From positions 159,111,465 to 159,175,464 of the forward strand of contig CP136068.1 of NCBI GenBank assembly GCA_032622095.1: a DNA stretch of 64,000 bases. The letters run 5' to 3'. How positions within the stretch are numbered: position 1 is the first letter of the stretch; the number at the start of each line of letters is the position of its first letter. Source of the DNA: Siphonodentalium dalli (taxonomy: Eukaryota > Mollusca > Scaphopoda > Gadilida > Siphonodentaliidae). The position numbers and the translations under genes are program-made. This document shows positions 21,951-35,190 of the stretch, piece by piece. The notes under the pieces are model-generated. The model was not told the origin of the DNA and made no database searches. It saw nothing but the letters and a program-made list of their open reading frames with translations.

Positions 21951-22314
21951 ATAGGGAATCCAACATATCCATCCTCTCACTCTCTACATGGAGAATGCTG
22001 TTACCCAATGTATCATAGTTCTCCACTTGTATTGTGTTATCTGTAATTTGCTCATAGTGTATGAACACGCGTACAACTGACTATCACACCATTGTAATGT
22101 GAACGCTGAAGAATAAATAGGCAATGATGAATATTTCACTTAGGAAATGTTCAGACAATAATTTAAACAATTATGAACATGTTCATCCAAAGTATAAGAA
22201 TCCGTCTACACTCGTATTATTCGTAAACTAGCTTGTCGTCTGCTGATATTTCCCGAATACCCCTACACACGGATAATAGACTGACGAGATAATTCAATTA
22301 GACAAAATACTCAC

Positions 22315-22454
22315 CACCTCAATGAGGGCCCCTATATCTACATATATATTGACTGTGATCGTATTGGCTGGTTTGACTTCACTGTCGTATGTGGATGAGT
22401 TGAACAGGTGGGCTCGCAGTGACATCTCAGCTGCCACTGGGTCAGTAGTATTGA
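22315..22454 (-). CDS. Receptor gene A exon 2: N-terminal helix and first strand
   Basis: This 140-bp exon starts in phase 1 after the acceptor CAATCAACAG and ends in phase 0 before GTGAGTATT. It encodes 'NTTDPVAAEMSLRAHLFNSS', 'TYDSEVKPANTITVNIYVD' and 'IGALIEV'. This follows the nicotinic-family pattern E..L...LF..Y...VRP......V.V...L.L..LI.V closely. 'NTT' and 'NSS' are possible glycosylation sites. The length is typical of exon 2 in this family. Confidence 0.9.
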
Positions 22455-22802
22455 CTGTTGATTGATCAAATAAAAGATATCATAACTATATTAAATAACT
22501 GTAAAGCCAATTCAATATCAAACACACTATTGTCTTGCTTGTAGCATTTCTTGTTCCAAACATGTCATTGTATACACCAGAACCTTAAAAGCGAGTACAA
22601 TATATCCCGGAACCTTTAATGCATTTTTATACTCTCGATAAAAATTTCTCAGATCACGGAAAACTTTTTTGGCATTAAATCCCACTTGCGCGTCTACCCA
22701 TTGTTGTCGCTTGAGTATTATCCCGATGAATGTCTTCCACCGAAGACGCCGAGGTGTTAGCTCGCCGAGGTGGTAATTATTTTGCGAGTCATTATTATAG
22801 GC
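22455..22802. other. Start of intron 1, no gene
   Basis: AT-rich, with a small inverted repeat near 22737-22772 ('ccaccgaagacgccgagg' pairing with 'ctcgccgaggtgg'). Nothing else is recognised. Confidence 0.5.
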
Positions 22803-24902
22803 CAGGGCCCTGTTTCATGAAGCAATGTCATAAGATTATTTTAAGATGGACATAATCTAAGATCTAAGGTGGATCTTATGATGTAACTTTTCCGTTTCAA
22901 GAACGCGTTTAACAAAACAAGATTAAGTCCTACTTAAGTAGTAAGTTAAGTTCCCGCTCATTTAGACTGGTTATCGACAATTTTCTACAGTCCGGAACAA
23001 AAAAATGTGGGCTTGTACAATCTGTGGCATTGAGAGGTTATCGAGAAAGAGCCGAGTCCGAGTTGACTTTATTGTGTGACAGGGATGCTGGATAGCGGCT
23101 GGGGTGGGGGTGGGCGAATCACCGCATGTATCTTACTGTATATAGTCAGTGGCCTTATATTCGCATGGATCTTAGACTTGCATGGGTTCCACGATGTAAA
23201 TTCGAACATGAGTATACCACATGCTCTTAAAATGAAGAGCCTTGCGTTTACGCCGAGTTAATCCACTGAGAGCAATTATCAGGCGGCAATTTGTTTTATG
23301 TGATCCGACATAACACGTGTATTATCGACCACCGCTCTCTACGTTTAGCAATAATCAAAATAAATCGGCGATGTCATCAGGACACACTTAGGTCATTTTT
23401 CGATTCAAAGGGAAATGTTAAAATATTTGTTAGAGTAACTTTTTAATTATTTTTATGCAGATGTTTTATGCGGCTGTCATACCGTGGATATATATATAAC
23501 TACGTTTTCATTAGCACACTCGCATTAAGGGGTGTCATCGTTACGGGTGTGTGTATCATATATACAGTATGCTGTACAATGGTCATCCCACCCCTGCAAA
23601 AAAAACATGACAAAAATTTGGAAAATCACGACATATGGGCATAAACTCAATACCAATTCTCTATAGCAAATTGTCACTTTCTCTGAAACATATTTTGATA
23701 AAGAGCGTGTGTGTTACCTTTCCTATATGACATATCTGCTTTGTAAACAGCCGACGGAAATTTGGAAAGAGGAAAGAATCAATACATTAATTGATCTCAG
23801 TTTACCCCATCTCCTCACACACATATGGAATAACATATATAGAGGAGATTGTGAGCTTTGAGCTAGGCCATAATTCTTATCAAAAGTTTAATTCATGGGT
23901 AATACAATTTTATAATATATATTATCTATAGGTCACATACACAGCTGATAATTGACTATATCCTACATTCGATGAGGCTCGGAGGTGGCTAGTTGGTCTC
24001 TGTGTGTGTGGGGGGGGGGGTACATCGTGCAATTTCCAACTGCACCCGCCCCTTAATTGCACCGGGCAAACTTCCATGTTCGCGAAATGCCATGTCCACC
24101 CCACCCGTTGGATTTAAACTTTCCAATTGGTATCTCAAATATTCCAACAGTTCGAAATTTCTAACCTGACGCCCCTAAAGTTGGTTATTTTCAAACTCAT
24201 TGCCATTTCGGTTGCTGCTGTTTGTCTAAAACAACACATTCCTTTACTAGTTAGAAATTCAAACAATTGAAACCTATATATAGTGTACGATTAATGTTGT
24301 TGGTAGGCATGAAATTTCCAATTGCTAAACATTTTGACCAAAGTGTGTGTGTGTGTGTGTGTGTGTGTGGGCGGGGTAGACAACACACAAACCCCATTCG
24401 CCACGTCCCTGATGATAAGCCTGTGCTCTGAATTGTTTTTACCAAACTAACCCTATGGTTATACGGTGGGGGGGGGGGGGGTTTGCTCTCTCCAAACTTT
24501 GGTTTTGGAAAGTTTGAGGTACCAATTGGAATGTTTAAACCCAAAGAGAATTTGTTGTTTAAGGGGGTGTAGTTAGACATTTCGAGGCGAACACCCTCTC
24601 ACTATGTAGCCACGACCCTGTATACCTGACGACGAGTTGCCCACCCCAGACAATGTACAGATATCTCCGTAATTGCAAAATAACATAGGCCGTCATATTT
24701 GTGATCGATATGCCACTTATCACGTGGGTCTTAACTTTAAGATTATATTAAGACACCTCACACCAGTCTTAAAGTTAAGACCAAAGTTAAGACCATCTTA
24801 AGTTAAGACCTTGCTCGTGAAACGCACTTATGACTGAAGTTTGAACTTATGACCATCTTAAGTCACAACTATGTCCTAAGTTGCTTCCATGAAACAGGGC
24901 CC
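22803..24902. mobile_element. TIR element with GGGCCCTGTTTCATG ends
   Basis: The left end 'cagggccctgtttcatgaag' and the right end 'gcttccatgaaacagggccc' are inverted repeats. The next bases of both ends are rich in 'cttaag'/'taagac' motifs. It interrupts an older 1.2-kb repeat: 'aggc' stands on both sides (22799-22802 and 24903-24906), a likely target duplication. Inside are TG and poly-G tracts (about 24000, 24345, 24470) and no transposase. The superfamily is not assigned. Confidence 0.75.
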
Positions 24903-26090
24903 AGGCACATATGGACATAGGACTGGTGTCGCCTCGAGAGGGAATTTATGAGACCTACATTTTTGGTTAGCGTAAATACTAAAGTTTCGGAATCCATATG
25001 TTGGATTTCTCAGATAGGCGGACTTTTTTTTCATCGCGTGGTTTTCTTCAGGCACCCGATAACAAAATTGGTCATTTTGTAAATAAAGCCGACATTTTTG
25101 ACTGAGTATTTTCACACGTTTTGAGAAGGAATATTAGTCCAATTTTGATAAATGAGAGTGGTGCGATAACCAGAGTAGGGTAATACATGTAACCATTGAA
25201 TCTTGGAGTTGCAGTCATGACGTCAATAATATTTTGGGTGAGACAAATATGACGATTCACACAAAGCGTTGTCTTTCGTTTCGTTTAAATCATAAAGTAA
25301 GATGCGTATGCCACATTGTTTTATACCACGAGAAACTACTGCCAATAGGCTATATTTTGATATCTAAGTTATTGCTTCAGGCCGCATTATTTTTTATCAG
25401 AGGCAGAAAAATCAACCCTCCCCCTAAAGTTAAGATGCGCCATACTGTGGAAAAAGGCACACAAAACTCACGGTTACATGTCAATAGGCGTAATTAACAC
25501 AACGGCCGTCGAAAGTCTGTTAAAGAATGTAAATAATATATAAGTTTCTGTCTGCAAACTCGAACATTAAAGTAGAAACGATATATATTGTACCCCCAGA
25601 CCCGAAATTTTAATAAATTTTAGAATTTTTCCCAAAAAATGATATAAAACGCATTTGTTTTTATTTTCTGGAAGGCAACAAAAAGAAAAGAATTATTGAG
25701 GATGGGAATAATTGGTGTATACGGCAATTTCTTTTGGCATTGGATTAAAAAGGACATACTAAGCCAAAATGGCTGCTTGATGGCTTAACTAACAAAGCGG
25801 TCGTTGATGAACTGCTAAGTTATAGTTTAAGGTATATATCCCGATTTACAAACTCGAACAATAAAGTGAAAATATTACACATTGCACCTCCTGGCACATT
25901 TAAAAAAATAAAATTTATGCATTTTTTTGGTCAGAAAGTAGCGTGGCGGAGATGGTTGGTGTATATGATAATTCAGTGTCGTTTTTGGATTATAAAATGG
26001 CTCACTCACCCCAAGATGGCTGCCATCACGGTGGTCAAAATAAATGGTGAAATATGTCATGTTTCACTTTTATCGCCGTCATTGCCGTGA
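24903..26090 (+). mobile_element. Interspersed repeat R, copy 1
   Basis: It begins 'catatggacataggactgg' and runs through 'cctcgagagggaatttatga', 'aaataaagccgacatttttg' and, near the end, 'ccaagatggctgcc'. The same order appears reversed at 28890-30190, again at 63455-64000 and in part near 40500-40740. No protein is recognised; family unknown. Confidence 0.75.
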
Positions 26091-28889
26091 TCTAATGTCT
26101 CACACAACCCAAAGTATTATATTCATTATATCATGTTACTCCGGGACATCATGATGCGCAATTCTATTTATAATTGCTACCAGAATGGTGCCCATTATTG
26201 ACGAATCTTGCATTCGTGAATATTCGTGCTCAAGTAATCCGTGTCCCTTGAAATGGGGGCAATTTGAGCGAGGTATTTACAGTCGAACAGGATTTTTAAA
26301 ACGATGAACAGAGTAATACACTGAATGCCTGATTGCTATTTATGCCAGTCACATTTGACAAAATCAATATGAAATTACTTAAACCCGACAATATAAGGTC
26401 AATCTTTCTCAATGAATATTATTCCAAGTGCTACCAGATATGATCGTACATATGAGGTGGATATGCCGTGTATACCATTATCGAAGTCTGGGCTAGACGA
26501 GGTTGATGCGGTTTCACACCCAAAAAATTCGGACCGATTTTAAAGCTAGATGTGAGATAAGGAACATATTATTGTGTCATCCTATAAATACATGACCACT
26601 TCGATAAGAAATGATAATTTGTTCACACTCACTGAAGCAACCACATTTGAAGCAATGCTTTTGATTCTGAGTCAGTGCCTCTATTAATCTGTTATATATA
26701 CAATGTACAATTGATGTACAATAGCTTTGACCCACAGACGATAACACAGAGTTAATTTTTCCAGACCCTAAAACACCATCGCCGCTTTCATTGACTAGTT
26801 TCCAATAACGCAAAGAAGATGAGATTTAGAAAAAGACAGCGCTCGTCGTACAAAATTAGTTCAGATTTTGTATCGTCCGAAAAATAATATGATAAGTGAT
26901 AAGCATAAGAATAGTCACGCCCAGAATGAGAATCCCTCCTGTGTGTCTATCTTAATTATGGAGTTTCGGCTGAACAAGATCGCCACGAAGGACCGCTTTA
27001 TTTGCAATATATGAACGCGATAACCTTCAGAAATATCAAATGTTGTTTCCAACTTGGTAGAAAAGTAAACTTGTCTACGTAATGTTACATCTGAACGGGT
27101 CATATTCAGACCAGGAGACCAGCTGCTGTTACAAGTACCATTGGTGTTTGAAACTTAAACCCCATGTTATTAATGTATCAATCGGGCTGTATTCAATATC
27201 CGTATTTACACGCAACTCCAGCTGAAAACAATAATGCGAATAATTCTTCGTCCCCATATCGTCCATATTTTACAAAGACATTATGCATGTATTCCCCACA
27301 CGCTGTTCAGTACATACTAAAACTACGGCTATCGTGTCCATTTACTGATTTCGCACAGCATAATCGGAGTTGTTATGGATGAGTTATCGTAGATCAGATT
27401 CTGGTCTGAACATAGGTTGTTGCCATAAGTCATTTCTGAGATGCAGCGACAAATTACACCAAGACTCGTGATCCCATTTTGCTTTACCCATTTGCACATC
27501 AAACACTACCACAATATATTATCAGGATACGCACCACACACCGTTCACTCACGTCGCGCTTAGTGGGTTAACTATAGATACATTTGAATTTAACTGTAAC
27601 ACATCTGGCGTTAAACATGACGTGTGGGGTGGAATTATAATGCTTTAATCAGGAACGACCTTAATCAAAATATGGTATGTTTTCAGACATCCGACCTGCT
27701 GACATCAGCAGGATCCTAACCGCATTATCTTTGGACCTATCTAGAAAGTTATTAATATGCTTCCTGGTATCAACCTGTGTATGTCATGTATACAGATAAT
27801 TGCAATTGTCGTTCTTTTCATTTTGGTATCGTAATGAGCGAAAATTTACCCTGGGATACCAAAAGTCCAAAATGTATCAGTATACATGATAAAACTCCAT
27901 GCCGATACTCCTATCTATTATATATGCTGTTTTATGAATGTACACCCTTCCAGAAGTAATCCTACTTAATCATCAGCATCGAAATATATGGGTAATATGA
28001 CTGATCATCTAGCATGGGATAAGTGTCCATATTTGGGGTACCTCGTCTTACAAGCAATTGTTCAGTCACTTCTGGAAACCACGAGTGCACATGGGGTGAC
28101 ACGAGACTCCAGTACTATAATATACAGAGTAACGTACAATCGAAATACATAAAGACATAGTTTGGGAGTTTAATGTGATTTACCACATCGCTGGCATTTT
28201 CGTTGTTGAAAATGTCGCTTAGAGCCTTTACTTTGCTTTGCAACTTAACTACTGCTAGTACAAGCAAATAACTCCCACCTGTTAAGCAACTGACAAACTA
28301 TTAGAGAACAATCACCCAGTTTTCCATCTCCCTGTGTGCGAAAGTGTGTCATGGAAAAATAATCCGTCAAATGTTCGAATACAAAATTCAACGAGTCTAT
28401 TGCGTGATGATAAAACTGAACGAACCTGTATGATGTGACGGTTTAATAATGTGCTAGATATATTCTCTTGCGGACTGGGCAGCAATTGCTATTGATCAAC
28501 GAGATCCATTTATACTTACTTTTAGAACGGTATGCATGAGACCCAATGTATCAGTAGCTCCGTTCTTGTAACCACGGCTCGTTGATAGAGGGTAACTAAC
28601 GATTCGTATCAACATGAGTTATTTGATGATATATATATCCGAATTGATTAATTGGTTAATTATGTTATTTGCGGTCGAATTTTGTTACAAATAGCCATAT
28701 AGAGTGCCAAGTATGCTTAAATGTCGTGTTAGATTTAATATAACCTGCATAATTCCCTTATTCTTTTCTCAAAGATAGTCAGACAGCCACCTCACTTGTG
28801 GATACCAATCTGGTTGTCATTTTAATAGAACTGGCCACTGTTACGTCCTAGTAATGCAAAAATGATATGAATATAATAGGACTATTGGT
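26091..28889. other. Intron 1 sequence between inverted R copies; Cys-rich minus-strand frames
   Basis: No gene is assigned. The minus-strand frame 26577-26813 contains 'HCFKCGCFSECEQIIISY', and the minus frame around 26915-27120 reads 'CNSSWSPGLNMTRSDVTLRR'. Their order and cysteine spacing are loosely like the ectodomain of DEG/ENaC channels, but the match is weak and no membrane segments were found. Confidence 0.25.
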
Positions 28890-30190
28890 TTTATAAGACA
28901 TTGCATTGCGATGGTGGTGTTAATTGCGACATGACTTATTTTACAATTTCCATCCATATACCGGCCATGGTATTGGCAGCAATCTTGGGGTTAATAGGTC
29001 ATGTAGTAACCGCTGACGACATGACATTATCGTACATACAAATTATATCCACCACGCTACATTATTGTCTTTATGTATTTCGAGAAGATGACAAGAATAG
29101 GTTTTCGATTAGTTTTGGACTAAACTAATTAAATATTTAATCAAAATTGGGATCAGGGGGGGGGGGGGGCTTTTTGTACCGGTTTCACTTAAATGTTCTA
29201 GTCGGTGGATCAGGATATATGTACTACATAAAACTGTAACAGTTTATCAACGGCCGTTGTGTTAGTAAATCCATTTGGCAAGTAATCGTGCGTTCTTACA
29301 AAATTCACAATTCCCACCTTATACAGGCCACCATATTGGCAGCCATCTTGAGTTGTTAGGCCAGTTTTTAAACCAAGACAGAAGGAATTTATCGTATACA
29401 CTAATTATCTCTACCCGTAATACATTATTTTCACTTTTGCCTCCCGGAAGAAGACAAAATGCATTTTAGATTATCTTTTTTTGTGAAAAAATTTAAAATT
29501 TGTTAAAAATTTGAGTCAGGATGTACATTATGTAATATTTTTACTTTAATGCTCGACTGTGTCGATCGAGACACATATATTAGAAAATACCTTAGCAGTC
29601 CATTAACGGCCATTGTGTTAATTTCGCAATTTGTCACATAATCGTGCGTTCTGTGTGCCTTACACCCCAGCATGACGCCTCTCAGATTTAGGGGGGGGGG
29701 GGGTGATTTTTCTGCCTTTGATACTAATTAATGCGACCAACAGCGGTAAGTGATATATTAGAACGTAGCTAATTGGCAGTAGTTTCCTATGGTATAAACT
29801 AATTTGGCATAACCAACTTATTTCTGATTTTATGACAAACGCAAGGCAACGCATTTCATGAATCGTCGTATTCTTCTCACTCTAAAAGTTATTTGACGTC
29901 ACAATCATGACGTCATGACTGTCATTCCGAGATTCAATAGTTACATGTATTACCTTCCTCTGGTTATCGCCCCATTCACAGGTATCAAAATTGGATGAAT
30001 ATCTCTTGTCAAAAGGCGCGAATATATTCTATCAAATATGTCGGCTTTATTTAAAAAATGACCGATTTATCACCAGATGTCTCAATAAAACCACGCGGTG
30101 TGAAAAAAGTCCGCCTAGTTGGGTGTTCATGATAACCAAAATGTAGGTCTCATAAATTCCTTCTCGAGGCGACACCTATGTCCATATTTG
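28890..30190 (-). mobile_element. Interspersed repeat R, copy 2 (reversed)
   Basis: The reverse complement of copy 1 in the same order: 'ctcgaggcgacacctatgtc' at the right end, 'cggctttatttaaaaaatga' inside, and 'ggcagcaatcttggggtt' at the left. It includes poly-G runs near 29155 and 29690. Together with copy 1 it forms an inverted pair about 2.8 kb apart. Confidence 0.75.
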
Positions 30191-32537
30191 CTTTGACTAA
30201 TATAGTCACACGTTGTATAACTAGTCACATCATTCGTGAATACAATAACTTCCTGTTAACATACTCACCTCACCTAGTCAACAAACATACACACTGTATT
30301 AAGAGTAGCCATATAATATGATCCCTCTCAGTTCCGTTTCAACGTTTTGCCCATTTCCGTTCACAAACATGGACAGAATCGCAAAAGAAGTTTTTGTCAA
30401 AATCCATACCGCATCCCTTAAACTGTTGATGCCTCATAAGGTACAAGAACAACCAGAACAGAACATTCAGTTGACTAAGTAGCATGTTTAGTAACCAAGT
30501 GAATCAAAATTTGCTACCGCAATTTGGAACAGCAGAGAATAATATTCGGAATATATGTGACAAATCAACATTTTACCAAATTTGGTTGTCATTGTGCAAG
30601 CCATCTTGAATAATTTTGTTTAAAACACCCAGTGTGACACATTTAACACATATCACAACAATAAACACATTTGGTTCCAAAAATATTTCCATTTTACTTT
30701 TAGAAAATTGGTTCAAACATGAACAGTGATTATTTGCCGATTTTTATTCAAGTTTGTGACAGAAAAGATCGAATAATTCTGGTAATTTCAGTGGTTAATA
30801 TAGTAACAATTAACCAATGTGCCTCCTAAATGTTAGTATTCAATGTATACAAACCACAATAGTCAAAGTGTGCATCAACCACAACTTGCAAGCGGTTGCA
30901 TGGTACTCTGGGACAATATTTACCATTTTCCATATTTTGGCTGCCATTGAGTTGGAATATGCATAGGAAATAGAATGCATATCTTATGTTGTACAGTTCT
31001 TTAAATTTCTTGATTAAATATGACTATAATCCCAATGGTGCTATTTTGTGATATGTTATACCGCGTTCTGTAAAATCGAATTTTTGAGTGATCGGAAGGG
31101 GTTTGGACCCCTGTAATGGCATATTTCATTGCTCCAATGATCAGTTGACATGCTAAATATAAAATAAAGTCACAATTCTCAACCAGTTCCAAACAGCAGA
31201 AACTGATATTAAAGTTATTAGTAAAACAGGTAAAAAAAATTTCACTTCCGGCCGTCCTTTTGGCGGCAATCTTGTACGAGGAGTTCCAAATTTGACACAA
31301 TGGGTGGCGTTATGTCTTAGCTTCACAAAAAATGTGTACATGTGTATAGATATGACAATATTTTCTCACTATACCTTCTTGGGCGTCATTACAAGAAATG
31401 CTCAAAGCGGATTTTAGCAGATTTTACATATGTTATAGAGGATATAATCCTCTTCAAAATGGATACAATCCAACTTAGTGCAAATTTTCTCTAGGCCAAA
31501 CAGTTTATTGACCGGACAATATGTGTTGTTAGAATTCTCGAAACTGAACTGGATGATATATCAAGAATCAGCCACCGAATCAGATTTGGAAATATCGGGA
31601 AATTTATGAAATGCCCGATATGGTACCGGAAAAGGGTCTGTTGGAAGATATTAAATTGATCTGTATATTTGATTCATATGGTCAATATGTCTTGATTGTT
31701 TGTGGTGTCCATGAAATTAGAACACCGGCCTCAAAATGTTTACTCTTTAATGCATTTATATCCATGCATTTATAGATCCAACAATAATGTTGAAACGTAG
31801 ACTAAACATCTCGAAATGATGATCATTATATACGCACAGTGTTTTATATAGAGTTATTGTTGCTATAACTTTTAATCATTCAGAACTAGATATCATGGTT
31901 TGTGATTGTGGAGTACTCGTTACAAATTATCAATCAACGCGTTGAGGAAAGATTTTAATCAACAAGATTTTCAGCGTAGAAACCAGTTTTGGTTCCCATC
32001 AGAACCAAATTTTATCTGTGTGTAAAACATATACAAAACACGCACAGTAAGGCTACAAATCAACATTATTTGCAAATATTACGTATCCTATTCATCATTC
32101 ATAATTGTGCCCTTTGTATTATAATGTTTTCAACCCGAGTTTTACAATTATACAAGCGTCCATTAGCGAGTCCGTTAAATGACTTCAGTTACAAAATATA
32201 GAATTGCAAAGGCATTACTTTCACACGGGTGAATCCGATATTCCTGTGTTGGTGCAACCGTCCAATGTTACACTTTCATTCGGATGCATGCTGCGGGACA
32301 TGGAAACAAGCCACATATAATATTTATGGAGTTTGGGCATTTGCTCGTTCCACGTAGGTGATACACTGCCGATTGATTTTGAGCGTATTATTGACACTCA
32401 ATACGTCCACTGGGCAGCATTTACTGTTTTGTTGGCTCGGTGTTATTCTCCACGCATAAACAAATCATTTATAACCAAGGCGGGTATACCATCAAATAGC
32501 TCTCTTCCGATATACAGTCTGGACGATTTGATTATTA
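30191..32537. other. Intron 1 sequence, no firm feature
   Basis: AT-rich without a recognised gene. Phrases such as 'ttggctgccattgagttgga' suggest very old copies of the R family. The frame ending at 32551 is discussed under rejected items. Confidence 0.45.
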
Positions 32538-33994
32538 TGGTACGTTCCTAGTCTGGCAAAATTGAACTGTAAACTGCAAAAATGCCATGCCCGATAGTCG
32601 TTTAGTTAGCTGGAATTTTTGCCGGATGTCGGCTACCTCGTGCTCCGTCGTGGCTGGCTGACAACATCAATGATGATTTATGATAACAGCGTGTACCTCT
32701 TTGCCAGTGACCACAAAACGAGGCCACTAACAATAATTGCTAGTGTCCGAGTTGTTCTTGATACGAATTGTGTATAGTGGTACTTCTCTTAGTCAGAAAT
32801 GTGGGAGCTAGGGAAAAGGCGTTGGTAAAATGGAAACAAACAGTGTCGCCAACTTCATCAAACGTATATAAGATTTATGGAGGCTCGGACTCAGTATGAG
32901 TATTCGTTGTTTAAAATGTGCTTAATTCAATGCTCTTGAACAATTTCTGATTTATTATCGAAATTGCCACATATGGATCGATCAGAATGGCACGTTGAGA
33001 GGTCCCAATGTTCGCCCATGTCGGGATTGTAACCCGTGCCAACATCGTCGAGCCCAGATTGCGATGATCCTATCCACTCTATTTATTTAATATAGTTATT
33101 TCGAAAGTGATTTTACTTGTGTCATGGTGGTGGTCTTAACAATGCATCAATAATAATGGTTAATCTTTGGCATTGCTAAAGCCTATATATACATGTATAC
33201 TATTCAGTCAAGCATGGACAACGCCGGATGTGTGGATCCCCAAAGTGCAACAGTTGGACATTTCATACTTGACACAACATTAGTTGGAAATTTCCGTCCA
33301 AAATAGTTCGAATTTTGTGCTGATAATTTGATATACCAAACAGTATTAAATGATATTTGTTGTTTTTAGACCGAAAGACCGAATTGTTTTACCGAAATGT
33401 AGCAATCAGTTGAGAATGATCAATCATAGGTGGCGTTATAGTGGGAATGTCCAATAGTTTGACAATACAGATGCAGATTAAATAATGTATTCATGTTACA
33501 AGGGGGACTTTGCATTCGTGCAGTGCTAATTGTTAGGTCATGAATTTCCACCGACAAACTGAAAGTTTGTGGTACCAGTTGAAAAACACGATGCAAGGCG
33601 GGTATCAATGGTATTTCTCGAAAGTCGAAAAGTAGTCGGTTTTCTTCGTTGAACCAATTGCGGACACACCACCTCCTATATTGGTGGCGTTTATGGTACT
33701 CATATATCATCAGCATGCGGCCTATCGACGGAGCTGGCCATGGTGATATCACATTCCAACATATCAAGTGACATTATTTTGACTGGCCTAAGAATAACAA
33801 CATGCACTGTGTTCTTTATATGTTGTCAGCAGCTCAGCGATATTAGCAATCACGCAAAACAAAAAACACAGTCGTACATGATCACTACTAACGCTGATTT
33901 GTTGACAACTGGCAGAAATTAATCCGTTTTGGCAATTTTGCAGCTGGCATTTTTGCAGTTTGCAGTTAAATATTGCGAGCGGATGAACGTACCC
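32538..33994. mobile_element. PIF/Harbinger-like DNA transposon remnant
   Basis: The inverted ends start with GGTACGTTC, and the subterminal 'aactgtaaactgcaaaaatg' at the left matches 'catttttgcagtttgcagtt' at the right. The 3-bp target copy TTA (32535-32537 and 33995-33997) is the hallmark of PIF/Harbinger. A transposase-like fragment lies on the minus strand inside. Confidence 0.75.
33420..33767 (-). pseudogene. Harbinger transposase-like fragment
   Basis: The frame reads 'RRWCVRNWFNEENRLLFDF', which resembles the 'RRWWVRPWL....LFG' start of HARBI1/DDE_Tnp_4 transposases. It soon departs from the family and no DDE catalytic motif follows, so this is a short relic. The TIRs and the TTA target around it support the call. 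Confidence 0.5.
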
Positions 33995-34289
33995 TTAGCT
34001 ATTGTATATGCCTTGTCAAGTTGTCATGTCACATACAGTTGCGTGGTGTAAACACAGACATGCTCTATGTTTATGTTTGCTCACGGGTTCCCAGTATCGG
34101 CTTGTGTCCCCTGACAATGAGCTGTTGTTACCCTCCGGCTTTTATGCACTAGATTGATTATACGTCTTCGTGATGCCAGAGAATATAATGAATCCGCTTA
34201 AATATCACACGGCATGTAAACGTCTTTCAGAGGACAAACTAAGTACGAAGCGAGAACAGAGATAATATAAACATTGTATTCACCCACAG

Positions 34290-35055
34290 CAATATACTAT
34301 AGCGATTACCAACATCAGTCTACAATAGCATTCACCCACACCAGTATACTATAGCATTCACCCACATCAGTGTACTATAGCATTAACCCACATCGGTATA
34401 CTATAGCATTCGTCCACATCAGTATACCATAGCATTCACCCAACACCAGTGTACTATAACATTCACCCACATCAGTATACTATAGCGTTCACCCACATCA
34501 GTTTACTATAACATTCACCCACATCAGTGGGCTATATCGTTCACCTACATCAGTATACTATAGCGTTCGCCCACACCAGTATACCATAGCATTCACCCAA
34601 CATCAGTGTACTATAACATTCACCCGCATCAGTATACTATAGCATTCACCCAACATCAGTGTACTATAACATTCACCCGCATCAGTATACTATAGCATTC
34701 ACCCGCATCAGTGTACTATATCATTCACCCACATCAGTATACTATAGCATTCACCCACATCAGTTTACTATAAAACTCACCCACATCAGTATACTATAGC
34801 ATTCACCCACATTAGTATACTATAGCATTCACCCACATCAGTGTACTATATCATTCACCCACATCAGTATACCATAGCATTCACACACATCAGTGTACTA
34901 TATCGTTGACCTACATCAGTTTACTATAGCATTCACCCGCATCAGTGTACTATAGCATTCACACACATCAGTATACCATAACATTCACCCGCATCAGTAT
35001 ACTATAGCATTCACCCGCATCAGTATACTATAGCATTCACCCGCATCAGTATACT
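34290..35055. repeat. 26-27-bp minisatellite
   Basis: About 29 units built of 'catcagtatactatagcatt' followed by 'caccca', with variants such as 'tataacattcacc' and 'tatatcgttcacc'. Confidence 0.95.
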
Positions 35056-35094
35056 AGCTATTATTGCAATACAAAGTTCCTGCCCCGAGAAGAA

Positions 35095-35190
35095 CGCGTA
35101 CATCATGCTACACTGCACTATGCTACATCACACCATGCTACATTTCACCATGCACCATGCTACATTACACTATGTTACATTACACCATGC
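35095..35190. repeat. Short minisatellite 'accatgctaca'
   Basis: Irregular tandem units of 'caccatgctacattaca' type directly after the previous array. Confidence 0.8.

Noticed and set aside
32333-32551. Resemblance to an LRAT-type domain ('HVGDTLPIDFERI', 'YVHWAAF')
   Set aside because: Only a YxHWA-like match, no ATG, no conserved Cys motif, and the frame runs into a transposon end.
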